From contig JAPTYO010000004.1 in NCBI GenBank assembly GCA_036873135.1, forward strand, positions 40,085,105 to 40,149,104: 64,000 bases of DNA, in the 5' to 3' direction. Of this stretch, positions 32,854-43,635 are shown piece after piece (within the stretch, counting starts at the first letter, position 1; each line of letters begins with the position of its first letter). The notes below the pieces were generated by a model. That model worked only from the letters and a program-made list of their open reading frames with translations, was not told the DNA's origin and ran no database searches. Position numbers and translations under genes: made by a program. This DNA comes from Clarkia xantiana subsp. parviflora (Eukaryota; Streptophyta; Magnoliopsida; Myrtales; Onagraceae).

Positions 32854-33399
32854 GACAATTTTTCAGTTATTAAAAAGTTCCAAGAGATAACTAGTCCCTG
32901 CGCTCCAACCGCAAGCACTATAAGCGATTTATGTTTATTAATAATACTAGTTATTAACGCGTGCGTTGCACGCGTATCGATTGTCTAAGTTTAATTAATT
33001 CATGGGAAAATTTAAAAGTTGCGAGTAATGAATATGTGTGATCGAGAAGAACGACACAATATAATTCAAAACGGGAAAATAATAGAGGAGGATAATTAAG
33101 TACAAAATTAACTATTGCTTTCAATTACGGTACTAAATTAGCCTTACATGTATATATATATTTTATTGATAGAACTAATAATGAGTTGGATTGAACATGA
33201 CGTGGGTTATTAATGACAAAATTGTATCTGGCTTATCAATTTGGGGAGTGAATAATGTAAACCCGTACTTAACCAATTATAGTCATCGGTGGAGCAGTTT
33301 GACATATACAAACGTAACTATACACTTTTCATGCAATTTTATATATAGAAATACCAACAAACATTATTTAACACTAAAGGAAAATTTAATTCATTAAAA
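32854..33399. other. AT-rich spacer
   Basis: No gene is seen. A short hairpin, ACGCGTGC/GCACGCGT, at about 32958-32976 next to CTAG at 32947-32950 resembles a Helitron 3' end on the minus strand. Confidence 0.3.
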
Positions 33400-34440
33400 T
33401 CTATAGTTTATACTTGATTTTACGTCAATTACTTATTTAACTACTAATTAGGTTTTACAAATTTGATTGAATTGACAACAGAAGAACTAAATTAATAATT
33501 TGAGACCTTAATGTTGGACAATGGGTAACAGGTTATTTGTGAAATGTCAAAATCAAGAACCATGGTTGACCCATATATGGACTGATTACAAGTGACTGAT
33601 CTATATGATACAAAAAATCTCAACATGCACTCGAAGTTTGCACGAGTTGAGTACATATAATACTTTAGAGGTTACTCAAATTTATCTGATATTGTACTAA
33701 TAGGTTAATGATAATTAATGTAACATGTCAGTTAAGCGACCTTAACAAAAAAATCAATGCAATTTAACTAATGAAATTTTTTGTAGTACTCAACTATAGT
33801 AGGGACTAAATCATCAACATTTTAAATTACCATTGTCTAAAGTTTATACTTGAATTGGCATTAAGTATTTATTCAACTACTAATTAAGATATACCTAATA
33901 TGATTGAATTTACAAACAGAAGAACTAAATCAATATATAGTTCGAGTTAATAAGTATTGAACATTGAGTAACATGTTATATAAAGTCAAACTGCAAGAAC
34001 CACATTTGATCGATATTTTCATATATTATATGACTTGGCAAGTGACTAATTTATTTGATACAAAAAATGTCAACATATGGAACATCCCTAGATCTGTGAT
34101 TTTTTTTAATCGTAATCACTCTGCATATTATAATCATATAAGCGAGAACGAAAAAAATTTCCTACGATCTTCTCATGAAATGAAGGAGATATATGATATG
34201 GTGAATGGAAAAATGCATGTACCTGATATTTGCACCTATTAAATGCATATCATATGTTAATACGGACTATAATTGATAAGTATATTAGATGAAGAAGTTA
34301 ATAATAACGACGGTGACTTGCCAATTAAGCGACCTTAAAAAAATAAAAATAACAAAATTTAACTAAATGGTTTTTTAGTAATAGTAAAGATAAATAGATG
34401 GGTCTCAGAGATATAAATGACTAAATCGTCAATTTTATAA
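33400..34440. repeat. Diverged tandem duplication, about 400-600 bp units
   Basis: 33400-33830 and 33830-34440 share blocks in the same order: ACTACTAATTA, GAAGAACTAAAT, TTTGATACAAAAAATGTC and AATTAAGCGACCTTA. Identity is moderate, so the duplication is old. No coding is supported. Confidence 0.65.
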
Positions 34441-34457
34441 AATTATGAGAACTAAAT

Positions 34458-34458
34458 G

Positions 34459-34532
<74 letters not shown>
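34458..34532. repeat. (AT)n-(AAT)n microsatellite
   Basis: A run of AT dinucleotides followed by AAT trinucleotides. Confidence 0.95.
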
Positions 34533-34534
<2 letters not shown>

Positions 34535-35387
34535 AAAAAAGAGGTGCCTATTGGGGGTGAGGACACCTCCCACTTTTTATATTGGTATGGTATAAAGATT
34601 ATTAATGTACGTCGTGAAAAAGTAATGCTGTATTTAGCTTCATGCCGTGCCGTCTCCAACACTCACTCTTCCAAACATTCATCTATCTAGTATATTATAT
34701 TATTGTATATAGTTTACGCATAGTTTAGTGTACGCATCTAATTAATGTTTAGTGAGCATATACTGCATCTGCATGGGTTTCCACTCCCCTTAATTAAATA
34801 TATGCACATACGCAATGCATATCTTATCGAATCGAAAGAATTATAATTATATACTTGATTCTCCTTAGTTAAGTTTAAAAACATGTGGTAAAACTATTAA
34901 TAAATAAATTTTACAAACCGATTTATACATGACTTGATTCTCTCATACATATATATGAGAGGTTATATATTTTCTTTTGTTTTCCGCGAGTGGTCCTAGG
35001 ATGCAGCACTCATAGTATATGTTTGCTCCACATTTAAATTAGTATGTCATCCCATATATTTTTTTTGGTTTCCTATGTGTGGTTTTAGAGGCAGCACTTG
35101 TAGCATACTTGCTCCACACTTAAACTATTTGGTCATTCTATAAGGGATAAAGTGATGATTATGAATATTATTTCATTCGTAAGGTCTTAACGGTATTTGA
35201 ATCCTAACCTATTTGTTAATGAATGACGTGTGGAACCACTACAATATATTAACAAGATTATATATGACAGGTTAATTATTCATATATAGTCTTCTCTATG
35301 AATAAATTATTTTCGTTATTTAGTCCTTTATAATAATGGAAAAAAAAGGAAAAGTTGTGTACTACAAGTATACAACATATAAACTTA

Positions 35388-35424
<37 letters not shown>

Positions 35425-35657
35425 GGCAATCGAAGATATATTATATACATACAGTAATATAGTAGTAATTAATGTAGTATGCTTAATAAATAAATATACA
35501 AATACAATATTAATGTAAAAGATTGTGTTTGTCTTCCATGTTGATATATTATATCGTTTAAGTTTGGTGAAGACTGGAAGATAGAAAATGGATGGGTGAT
35601 TACAATGAAACATTGGTTAACAGAGACAGAGGAAAACCTGCATGCATCTATCTGATG
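34533..35657. other. AT-rich spacer, including the former downstream side of the CLE gene
   Basis: No gene. It contains a (TA)n microsatellite at 35390-35421. The part next to 35657 was the sequence just downstream of the CLE gene before Copia-4 inserted. Confidence 0.5.
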
Positions 35658-35662
35658 GTTCA

Positions 35663-35983
35663 TGTGGACTTCTGGGCCTGGGCCGGCACAAACAATCTGG
35701 GCCTTCTCACCGTGTTGTGGGCCTGTTTGTTTACTTGTTTTAGTTTAGTTTTTTGTTGGGACTTATTTGTTATTTGTTTTTTGTTGTGGGGTGAATTCCT
35801 TCATTCTGTAAGAATTGTGGGGTAAAACCCTGAATTTATTTTCGGGGTTTCTCTTAGTGTTATAAGGTGAGGGTTGTCCACATGAAGGAATACAACACAA
35901 TGACCCGCAAGTGATCTGTTCATCTTCTTTCTCTCTTCCTCTGAAATTAGGGTTTGCTACATTCTCTTTGCCAGAAATCAACA
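35663..35983 (+). repeat. Copia-4 5' LTR
   Basis: 321 bp, TGTGGACTTC...AGAAATCAACA, directly followed by TGGTATCAGAGC. Confidence 0.97.
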
Positions 35984-36255
35984 TGGTATCAGAGCGGCAA
36001 ATCACCTTTGCCGTTCGATCTCGGGACTAACTCTTCGCTTCTCGCCTTTGTTTCTTATCCTCTGGTCTTTCCTGAGTTTTTTTCTTTTCATCAGACGTTC
36101 TGTCGAAGAAGACGTTTCGTCTTCGTGAAGGCTTCCAGTTTTTTCTTTCTTTGGAGGAGGTCCGATCTGCTTTCTGGTGGCTGTCCTTGGTTCTCTTTGG
36201 CCGATCTACGCTCGATTGAAAGTTATTTGTCGTTCTTTCAACCGAGATCTTCGTC

Positions 36256-37735
36256 ATGGCTGAGGAAATTGAGCGAAAGAATGGTAGGGAAATTGGAGAT
36301 TCTTCTACAATCATCGCGGACACTGCCAATCTTGACTTCTCCAAAGAGGTTCACTCTTTCCATCCCTTATATCTTCATGCCTCTGACAATCCGTGCCAAA
36401 GCTTGATTTCTTTGAAGCTTTCTGGTCTGGATAACTATAGGAAGTGGAATCGTGGTATGCAAATCGTTTTACTGGGAAAGAACAAATTAGGTTTTATTAC
36501 GGGCTCTTGCAAGAAAGATTTGTTCGATCCAAAATTTCATACTCTCTGGGAACGATGTGATGCTGTAGTTAGAGGTTGGATATTGAACTCTGTTACCGAA
36601 GATATTGCTGATGGGATAATGTATCTCGATGATGCTGCTATGGTCTGGAAAGATTTACAGGAGCGTTTCAACAAAGTTAATGGCTCCAGAATCTATCAGT
36701 TGCATCGTGATATTGCCATGACACGTCAAGGTGTGGATTCTATCTCCACCTTTTACACTCGGATGAATAATTTATGGACAGAGTACGATTCTGCTTGTGC
36801 TCTGCCTCATATTGAGGGGGAAATATTCAAACAACACTTGCAACATAGAGAAAATGAACAGCTATTTCAATTCCTCATGGGGCTGAGTGATACTTTTTCG
36901 AATGTTCGGAGCAATCTTCTCCTATGGACTCCTTTACCTTCAATCAACCAAGCTTACAGCATGCTGCTTCAGGAGGAGAGTCAGAGAGACATCTCTGCCT
37001 CTTTTCCAGGCAGTGATGGAGTTTCTTTTGTGGCCAAAACTTCTGTTGGAAATGAAGGAAAGAACAAAAGGGGTCCAAATCCTAATCTCGATTGTGACTT
37101 TTGTAAAAGAAAGGGACACACATCAGACCGCTGTTTTGCAAAGGGATGCGACTTTTGTCAAAAAAAGAGACATTATCGGGAGACTTGTTTCAAATACAGA
37201 GACATGTTGCTGAAAGGAAAAGGTGCTTCTGTGAAAGCCAATATTGCTAGTTCAGTCTGTGGAGATGTTAATGACAAAGAGATATGCTCAATTGACGTTC
37301 AAGGAAAAGGTGGGACTCAGAGCAGTGTAGTTCTATCCACTGAACAGTTTGACAAACTTCTGCAGAGAGTTGGAGGCAGTGGAAGCACTCCCAGTGCTCC
37401 TACAGCAATCACCTCTGCTGAAACCAATATCCAAGCTGCTGGTATGAACTCTACTGTCTCTAAAAATGTTTTCCTTGAAATGTGGATTTTTGACACAGGT
37501 GCTAGCAACCACATGACTAGAAATCTGTCTTGGCTTACTAATTTTAAACCTCTTTCAAACACTAAAGTGCAACTACCAAATGGTTTATTTTCTAATGCTG
37601 CTGGGATAGGGGATGTTGAAATTTTTAAGGGAAGGAAATTGAGAAATGTGCTTTATATACCAGAATTTAAATACAATCTTGTCTCAGTCTCTCAATTGAC
37701 TAAAGACCTTAACTGTTCCACTACTTTCTTTCAAA
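36256..37735 (+). CDS. Copia-4 gag and protease
   Basis: The frame opens at ATG 36256. Gag has the DNYRKWNRGMQIVLLGKNK block near residues 55-75. Two CCHC knuckles follow (CDFCKRKGHTSDRC and CDFCQKKRHYRETC). Protease has the active site WIFDTGASNHMTR at about 37480-37520 and its usual downstream block LPNGLFSNAAGIGDV. A frameshift near 37730, just before integrase, ends the useful frame; the same frame then runs on meaninglessly to 37839. About 490 codons are intact. Gag forms the particle and protease matures it. Confidence 0.93.
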
Positions 37736-37745
37736 TAATTTTACT

Positions 37746-38534
37746 GTGCAGGACCTCTCAAGTGGGAGGGCCTTGGCAAATGGTGAGGAGCAGTCTGGTC
37801 TTTACATCTTTAATCCCAGTATTAGTAGTTTGCCTTTAGTTGCTTTAAATAGTTCCAATAAGAATGCTTTCACTCTTTGGCATAAGAGATTAGGACATGC
37901 TTCTGTTCAGGTCCTGAAATTTTTTCTCAAGGATAGCAGTTTACCCAATAAAAATGATGAGGTTAATGATTGTAAAGTGTGCCCTTTAGCCAAGCTTACT
38001 AGAACTCCCTTCAATATTTCTAATTCAAGGGCTCTTGCTGTTTTTGACCTTCTTCACTGTGATGTCTGGGGTCCATATGGGACTCCAACCTATGATAATA
38101 AAAACTACTTCTTGACTATTGTCGATGACTTCTCTAGATTGACTTGGGTTTTTCTAATGAGTTACAAACATGATGTTGCTGAAATTATAAAAACTTTTGT
38201 TGAGATGGTAAGAACACAATTTGGAAAAACAGTTAAGATTTTTCGTAGTGATAATGGTGGGGAATTTTGTAATGACTATTTGGACAAATTTTTCAAAAAA
38301 AATGGAATTATCCACCAAACATCTTGTTCTTACACACCTCAACAAAATGGCAGTGTAGAAAGAAAGCATCGACATCTTTTAGAAGTAGCTAGGGCTCTGA
38401 AACTTCAAGGATTCATTCCTGATCAATTTTGGGGGAACTGCATTTTAACAGCCTGCTATCTTATAAATCTTATGCCAAGCTCTGTTTTGAAACATGATTC
38501 CCCCTTGGAAAGAAACCTGTATTTTATCATTTAA
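37746..38534 (+). pseudogene. Copia-4 integrase
   Basis: The zinc-finger region (LWHKRLGHAS...CKVCPLAKLTR) precedes the DDE core: the first D in LLHCDVWGPYG, the second in FRSDNGGEF and the E in QQNGSVERKHRH. It is entered by a frameshift near 37730 and left by another near 38510. The catalytic triad is intact. Confidence 0.93.
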
Positions 38535-38536
38535 GG

Positions 38537-40273
38537 GTGTTTGGGTGTTTATCATTTGCCAAAAATATGCTACCTTTGGATAAATTTGCTGCTAGGTCCA
38601 TTGCTTCTGTGTTCATGGGTTATTCTGAAAACAAAAAGGGATACATTCTTTTTGATTTAGACAGAAAATTTTTTTTTGTCAGTCGAGATGTTAAATTCTA
38701 TGAACACATTTTCCCTTTTGAAAGCAATAATTTGAATCCATTACCTTTTTTTGGCAATGATGTTATGCCAACACCCGTCGATGATAATCTAGTTCATCAT
38801 CAGGAACTAGTTGAGACTCTCAATGTCCCTATCAATCAAACTGATGATTATTCTCCAACCATTACACTAAATGATGAACAACTGCCTCGTTCTGATAGTG
38901 ATGAGAGTGACATAGAAGCAAGTGATGATCACACTGATTCTGATGCTATTCAACATCAAAGTCAACGTCCCATCAGAGTGAGGAAGCCTCCAGCATATTT
39001 GGAAGATTATGTGGTGTCTTCTGTTGATGTTCAGTATCCTATATTTAACCATGTCAGTTATGCTAACATTTCTTCTGATTACAAATCTTATCTAACCAAG
39101 ATTTCTGAGCAGATTGAGCCATCCAGCTTTGAAGAAGCTGCTGAACATCCTGAGTGGGTACAGGCAATGCAAGATGAAATCAAGGCTCTAGAGGAAAATG
39201 GTACTTGGGAAATAGTACAACTGCCCCCTGGTAAGAAACCTATAGGGTCTAAGTGGGTGTTTAAACTCAAATATCATGCTGATGGTACATTAGAACGTTA
39301 CAAAGCTAGGCTTGTAGCCAAGGGTTATAAGCAGACACAGGGCATTGATTACTATGAGACTTTTTCTCCCGTGGTCAAAATGAATACTGTTCGAACCATT
39401 CTCTCTTTAGCTTATATTGATTGCTGGCCCCTTTATCAAATGGACGTTTTCAATGCTTTTTTGCAAGGAGACCTCACTGAGGAAGTTTTTATGTCTCTGC
39501 CACAAGGTTTTCGTAATCAGAGGGAGTTTGGTGATAAAAGTGTTTGTAGATTACGAAAATCTTTATATGGCCTTAAACAAGCCTCTAGGCAATGGAATTT
39601 AAAACTCACTGAGGCTCTTACCAGTTCTGGTTACTCTCAGTCCTTTTATGATTATTCATTGTTCTTTAAACGTGAACAAGATGAAATTGTGGTTCTTCTT
39701 GTGTATGTTGATGACCTTCTAGTGACTGGTAATAGCATTAGACTGATCACTGAGTTAAAGGGGGTACTGATGTCTAATTTCAAAATGAAGGATTTGGGAG
39801 AATTACAATACTTCCTAGGCATCGAGGTAGCCAGATCTGATAAGGGACTGGTGCTCTGCCAAAGGAAATATGCTTTGGATTTGGTTGCCAGTGTTGGGTT
39901 ATTATCAGGGAAACCTGTTGATACTCCTATGGAAACCAATCTTAAGCTCACAACGAAGAAATATGATGATTTGGTTGGAAATAACCAGTCTGATTCTTTG
40001 ATTGAGGATGAGTCCATGTACAGGAGACTTATTGGTAAACTGTTATATCTAACTCTAACTAGACCTGACATTGCTTTTGTTGTTCAGCATCTCAGCCAAT
40101 TCCTTAATAAGCCAAAGAAGTCTCATTGGAGTGCAGCAATGAGATTGGTAAGGTACATTAAAGGTAATCCAGGTAAAGGAATTCTTTTGAGTGCCGATAG
40201 TAGGATTGATCTAGTTGGCTTTAGTGATTCAGATTGGGGAAATTGTTTGGAGTCACGTAGGTCTCTTACATGA
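38537..40273 (+). CDS. Copia-4 reverse transcriptase and RNase H start
   Basis: This long open frame begins in the integrase C-terminal region (VFGCLSFAKN). It passes an acidic linker and the GYKQTQGIDYYETFSPV block, then RT with the catalytic VYVDDLLVTGN at about 39705-39735. It ends in the first part of RNase H (GFSDSDWGNCLESRRSLT) at TGA 40271-40273. The same frame resumes after the stop. Confidence 0.95.
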   Translation: MFGCLSFAKNMLPLDKFAARSIASVFMGYSENKKGYILFDLDRKFFFVSRDVKFYEHIFPFESNNLNPLPFFGNDVMPTPVDDNLVHHQELVETLNVPINQTDDYSPTITLNDEQLPRSDSDESDIEASDDHTDSDAIQHQSQRPIRVRKPPAYLEDYVVSSVDVQYPIFNHVSYANISSDYKSYLTKISEQIEPSSFEEAAEHPEWVQAMQDEIKALEENGTWEIVQLPPGKKPIGSKWVFKLKYHADGTLERYKARLVAKGYKQTQGIDYYETFSPVVKMNTVRTILSLAYIDCWPLYQMDVFNAFLQGDLTEEVFMSLPQGFRNQREFGDKSVCRLRKSLYGLKQASRQWNLKLTEALTSSGYSQSFYDYSLFFKREQDEIVVLLVYVDDLLVTGNSIRLITELKGVLMSNFKMKDLGELQYFLGIEVARSDKGLVLCQRKYALDLVASVGLLSGKPVDTPMETNLKLTTKKYDDLVGNNQSDSLIEDESMYRRLIGKLLYLTLTRPDIAFVVQHLSQFLNKPKKSHWSAAMRLVRYIKGNPGKGILLSADSRIDLVGFSDSDWGNCLESRRSLT

Positions 40274-40738
40274 TATTGTGTGAAAATGGGGAGTTCCCTT
40301 ATTTCTTGGAAAGTCAAGAAGCACGATGTTGTTTCAACTTCATCTGCTGAGGCAGAATACAGGGCCATTAGACATGCTGTTTCTGAGTTGGTATGGTTAC
40401 GTGGTGTTTTATCTGAACTTGGTTTTCCACAAGATAGTCCCTCAGTTTTATTTTGTGATAACAAGGCAGCTATCCAAATAGCTACCAATCCTATTTTTCA
40501 CGAGAGGACTAAACACATTGATATCGATTGCCATTTTGCTAGGGAAAAACTGATGGATGGAACTGTGTTTTTTAAGTATGTTGGTACTAATGAGCAGCTT
40601 GCAGATGTGTTCACCAAGGTGCTTCCAAGAAAACAGCATACTTACTTAAGTACAAAGTTGGGAATGATTGATATATTTGCTGCTTCAGGAGTTCAGAATT
40701 TGAAAGAAGGAGGAACAGGGCTGCTGGATTCGGGTTGA
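40274..40738 (+). pseudogene. Copia-4 RNase H end
   Basis: The same frame continues after the stop. It has SSAEAEYRAI, DNKAAIQIATNP and TKHIDIDCHFARE, and ends with the usual TKVLPRKQH block. With the upstream D in GFSDSDWG, the RNase H active residues are all encoded, interrupted by one TGA. Confidence 0.93.
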
Positions 40739-40784
40739 AGATTGGAGCTGCTAGGAGTATTGAGAAGTCCAGATTGAGGGGGAG

Positions 40785-41105
40785 TGTGGACTTCTGGGCC
40801 TGGGCCGGCACAAGCAATCTGGGCCTTCTCACCGTGTTGTGGGCCTGTTTGTTTACTTGTTTTAGTTTAGTTTTTTGTTGGGACTTATTTGTTATTTGTT
40901 TTTTGTTGTGGGGTGAATTCCTTCATGTTGTAAGAATTGTGGGGTAAAACTCTGAATTTATTTTCGGGGTTTCTCTTAGTGTTATAAGGTGAGGGTTGTC
41001 CACATGAAGGAATACAACCCAATGACCCGCAAGTGATCTGTTCATCTTCTTTCTCTCTTCCTCTGAAATTAGGGTTTGCTACATTCTCTTTGCCAGAAAT
41101 CAACA
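40785..41105 (+). repeat. Copia-4 3' LTR, abutting the CLE gene
   Basis: 321 bp. Its right end is two bases from the CLE stop codon, and it is antisense to the CLE gene. Confidence 0.97.
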
Positions 41106-41107
41106 GT

Positions 41108-41354
41108 TCAATGGTGTAACGGGTTTGGACCGGAGGGAACGAGGCGCTTCTCTGCACTGAAGCGAAGGTGGTGGTGGTGGTGTATGCAGAAATGGCGTGA
41201 AATCGAATATGTTTGGAAGCTGCCTCCTTTTTGTAATGTGGTCGGAAATAATGGTGGTAGATGGGGTTATGGGGTGGGTCCAAACATGAAAGAAGCGAAT
41301 GATGAAGAGGCAAATAATGAGTCTACTGATGATATACTTGTTGCAGGAGGCCAT
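41108..41354 (-). pseudogene. CLE: CLE peptide-hormone precursor gene with one frameshift; Copia-4 inserted at its stop codon
   Basis: This is a small secreted-peptide gene on the minus strand. The ATG at 41352-41354 begins a signal peptide (MASCNKYIISRLIICLFIIR, a hydrophobic core). A variable region and the motif FDFTPFLH at about 41184-41207 follow; FDFTPF is shared by CLE9-CLE13-type precursors. The terminal dodecapeptide RLVPSGPNPLHH is encoded at 41111-41146, preceded by AEK and followed directly by TGA 41108-41110, exactly as in CLE genes. The dodecapeptide is shifted by one base relative to the signal peptide, with the break between about 41156 and 41190 near a CAC repeat. CLE peptides are processed outside the cell and act on leucine-rich-repeat receptor kinases such as CLAVATA1/BAM. 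The frameshift makes it a pseudogene unless it is a sequence error. Copia-4 (GTTCA duplication) replaces its downstream region. Confidence 0.88.
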
Positions 41355-41429
41355 TAATGGAGACAATGCATGGAGCTGAGCAGTACAACTGCAAAGTGAG
41401 ACGAATTAGCAGAAGAATATGAATGAACA

Positions 41430-41570
41430 AGTGATGATCAGAGTATATATATATATATTATTATAAGAAGAGAGCTATATTATATATGGAAGTGAGAGCT
41501 AGCTGCGGGAGACTTTTAGGGCCGCAGTTGACATGTAGTCTTAGAGAGAGAGAGAGAGAGGTCCAAGAGA
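41430..41570 (-). promoter_or_regulatory. Probable CLE promoter and 5' leader
   Basis: Upstream of the CLE start are TATA-like sequences on the minus strand (about 41443-41460 and 41476-41488) and a CT-type repeat (plus-strand AG at 41543-41560), common in plant core promoters and leaders. The exact transcription start cannot be told. Confidence 0.35.
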
Positions 41571-42569
41571 TGCGGAGAGGGAGCAACAATTTACCGACCA
41601 TTATATTCTTCCAATCAATCATCTCGCTTACCGTTTAAGTAACAACTCACTCACTCCACTATCAACTCAAACCCTAGCTACGTATACACCACCATTATTA
41701 TTATTCTCTTCTTGATTGGAGGCACAATTTTTATTATTCCCATCATCTTCATTCATTTTATCAATTGTTTTTAAATTCAAGGATAATTATTCATTCAACC
41801 AAATTAAATTATATATTATTATTATTATTATATATATACAAATAATTAACATCATCACTAGTGAACAAACTTTTAACTGCCGATCAAGATGAATTTGTGC
41901 GGCGCACAAACAGAGATTTCCATGAAATGCACGCTATATGCTTTGACTAATATATATAAACTCTCTCTTCTTCACTATTTGCACGTATGTGCATTGTGAT
42001 ACGTGAAGGGAGTAGGTTGTTTGCATGGGAGAAACTTAAGATCCTTCCAATTTACTACATCCTTCTTTTTTTTTTTACTATTAAATGCTTTGTCCGCGCA
42101 TTGCGCCGAAGCGAAAATAAAAATAAACTGAGTTGTTTTTCAATAATAAAAAAAAGGTAAAGGTGTTTGATATTTGTAATACACTGAACGATATATTAAG
42201 CAATTTTTCTTTATCATAATCTATATATTAATTAATATAAAAGTATAACATTGAGTATGCAATAACAAAAAATATTAAAAAACTCGATTTAGCCAAATAA
42301 ATTATCCTTATTTATCGGCCCAACACAATTTAGGAAAATGCATAAGGGTAAAACCGGACTATGTAAATTTCAACTTTTCAACTTAACATGTTTTCAAACA
42401 TAAGACTAATGAGTGGCAAAAAAAAAAAAAAAAACATAAGATTTATGGAATAAAGGTACATGTGGCAACTGTTTTGTTTCCGGAAAATTATTAGAGTTCT
42501 TGTTATTATTGACTTTGTTAATTATAGTGAATTCAGCCCATATTTTGGCCCAAAATAAAAAGGCAAACC
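41571..42569. other. Region upstream of the CLE gene
   Basis: AT-rich sequence with ATT trinucleotide repeats near 41820-41830, homopolymer A-runs and no supported gene. It may contain the distal CLE promoter. Confidence 0.4.
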
Positions 42570-43635
42570 AATAATAATAATTAATACTACTAAATCAAAC
42601 CCTAGACCATAGCTGTGCATAGAACCCCAAATACAGGTGAGGAAGGCAAGGCAGAGCATGTAAAAATGAAGATTTCAAAAAAGAAACCATCGTGACATTT
42701 ATTTCGACTATGGCTTCTCAGTCACTTTCTTATTCTTAACTTTTCACCATATTTCTTTCTTTTTGTCAATCGTCGTTGTTTTTTCTCTGGACATGAAGGA
42801 AAAATCTCGTTATAATCTGAAACAAGCTAAGCAGTTGGTTAAGATTAAGGAGATAAATCACAAGAACTCATTCATCAAATCAACTATGAGTCTAATACAC
42901 TAACTGTTCTGTTTAAGTACTGAAAAAGATAGAACATTCGAAAAATAGTATACTACTAATTAAGCTAACTATTGGGCTGGGCTTCTCTCCGCTTCATGCA
43001 TCTTGGGCCTCCATGTACTGGGCTTCATCTTCATTAGTATAATCCATATCTTGGCCTCCTCCCTGAAGAACCCTGTACTCAAGGTAAAAATGAAGGAAAT
43101 CAGAGTTTGAAGTCGGTGGCAATTTCTCAGGTGGCATCTGCGGCCAAGTAACCCGATAACTCTTGATCGTGGTGATTAACACATTTGACATGGTACTAAT
43201 CTTGAGAGGGATGGTGTGTTGTAAGTTGCTGAAACACATCAAAATACTCCCTTATGAGACAAGATATCTCATTGAATGCAGACTCTTCATCTCGAAGGTT
43301 GAGGTCGACTGAAGCAGAGGCTAATGAAAAGCTGCAAAGATGTATTGCAGCTAACCGAATCCCTTGTTCCAAAACCTTAGTCATCTTATCTGAGTTCGTT
43401 AACTCTCTTCGAGTATCAATATGAACTTGTATCTTACATAACTCATTCTCATTAAAAAAAATCAGATATAGATTCTTGAAGTTCATAACAACTTCATGAA
43501 ACTTGGATAATCATTGACCCATTAGAATCAAATCGTAGTTGTCCAATGACAACAATAACATATCATCAAAGTATATTCGACCATTAAGAGTCCGTTGAAA
43601 CCATTTGAAAGCAGATTCACAGAACAAGGCCAGCC
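42570..43635 (-). repeat. Tandem unit 1 of the deleted Gypsy element
   Basis: A unit of about 1.07 kb holds, on the minus strand, the end of protease (ANLNLRDEE-type region and IREYFDVFQQ). A deletion joins it to the pol C-terminus (YRVTWPQMPPEKLPPTSN...EDEAQYMEAQDA) and LTR-like sequence. It is followed head-to-tail by unit 2. Confidence 0.8.

Larger units (their letters stand above)
35663..41105 (+). mobile_element. Copia-4, nearly intact Ty1/Copia element
   Basis: LTRs 35663-35983 and 40785-41105 (321 bp each, five differences, about 1.6%) are flanked by the target-site duplication GTTCA (35658-35662 and 41106-41110). The tRNA-Met primer site begins at 35984 and the purine tract GAGGGGGAG lies just before 40785. 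All domains are present in the Copia order gag, protease, integrase, RT, RNase H. Two frameshifts and one stop break the polyprotein. The right target-site duplication overlaps the stop codon of the CLE gene. Confidence 0.97.

Noticed and set aside
35984..35995. Possible tRNA fragment (TGGTATCAGAGC)
   Set aside because: It is the retrotransposon primer-binding site, repeated beside several LTRs; no tRNA gene structure surrounds it.
41076..41357. Plus-strand frame that would join in frame across the Copia-4 insertion
   Set aside because: It is the antisense shadow of the CLE gene. The minus strand has a signal peptide and an exact CLE peptide, and the plus frame has no recognisable domain.
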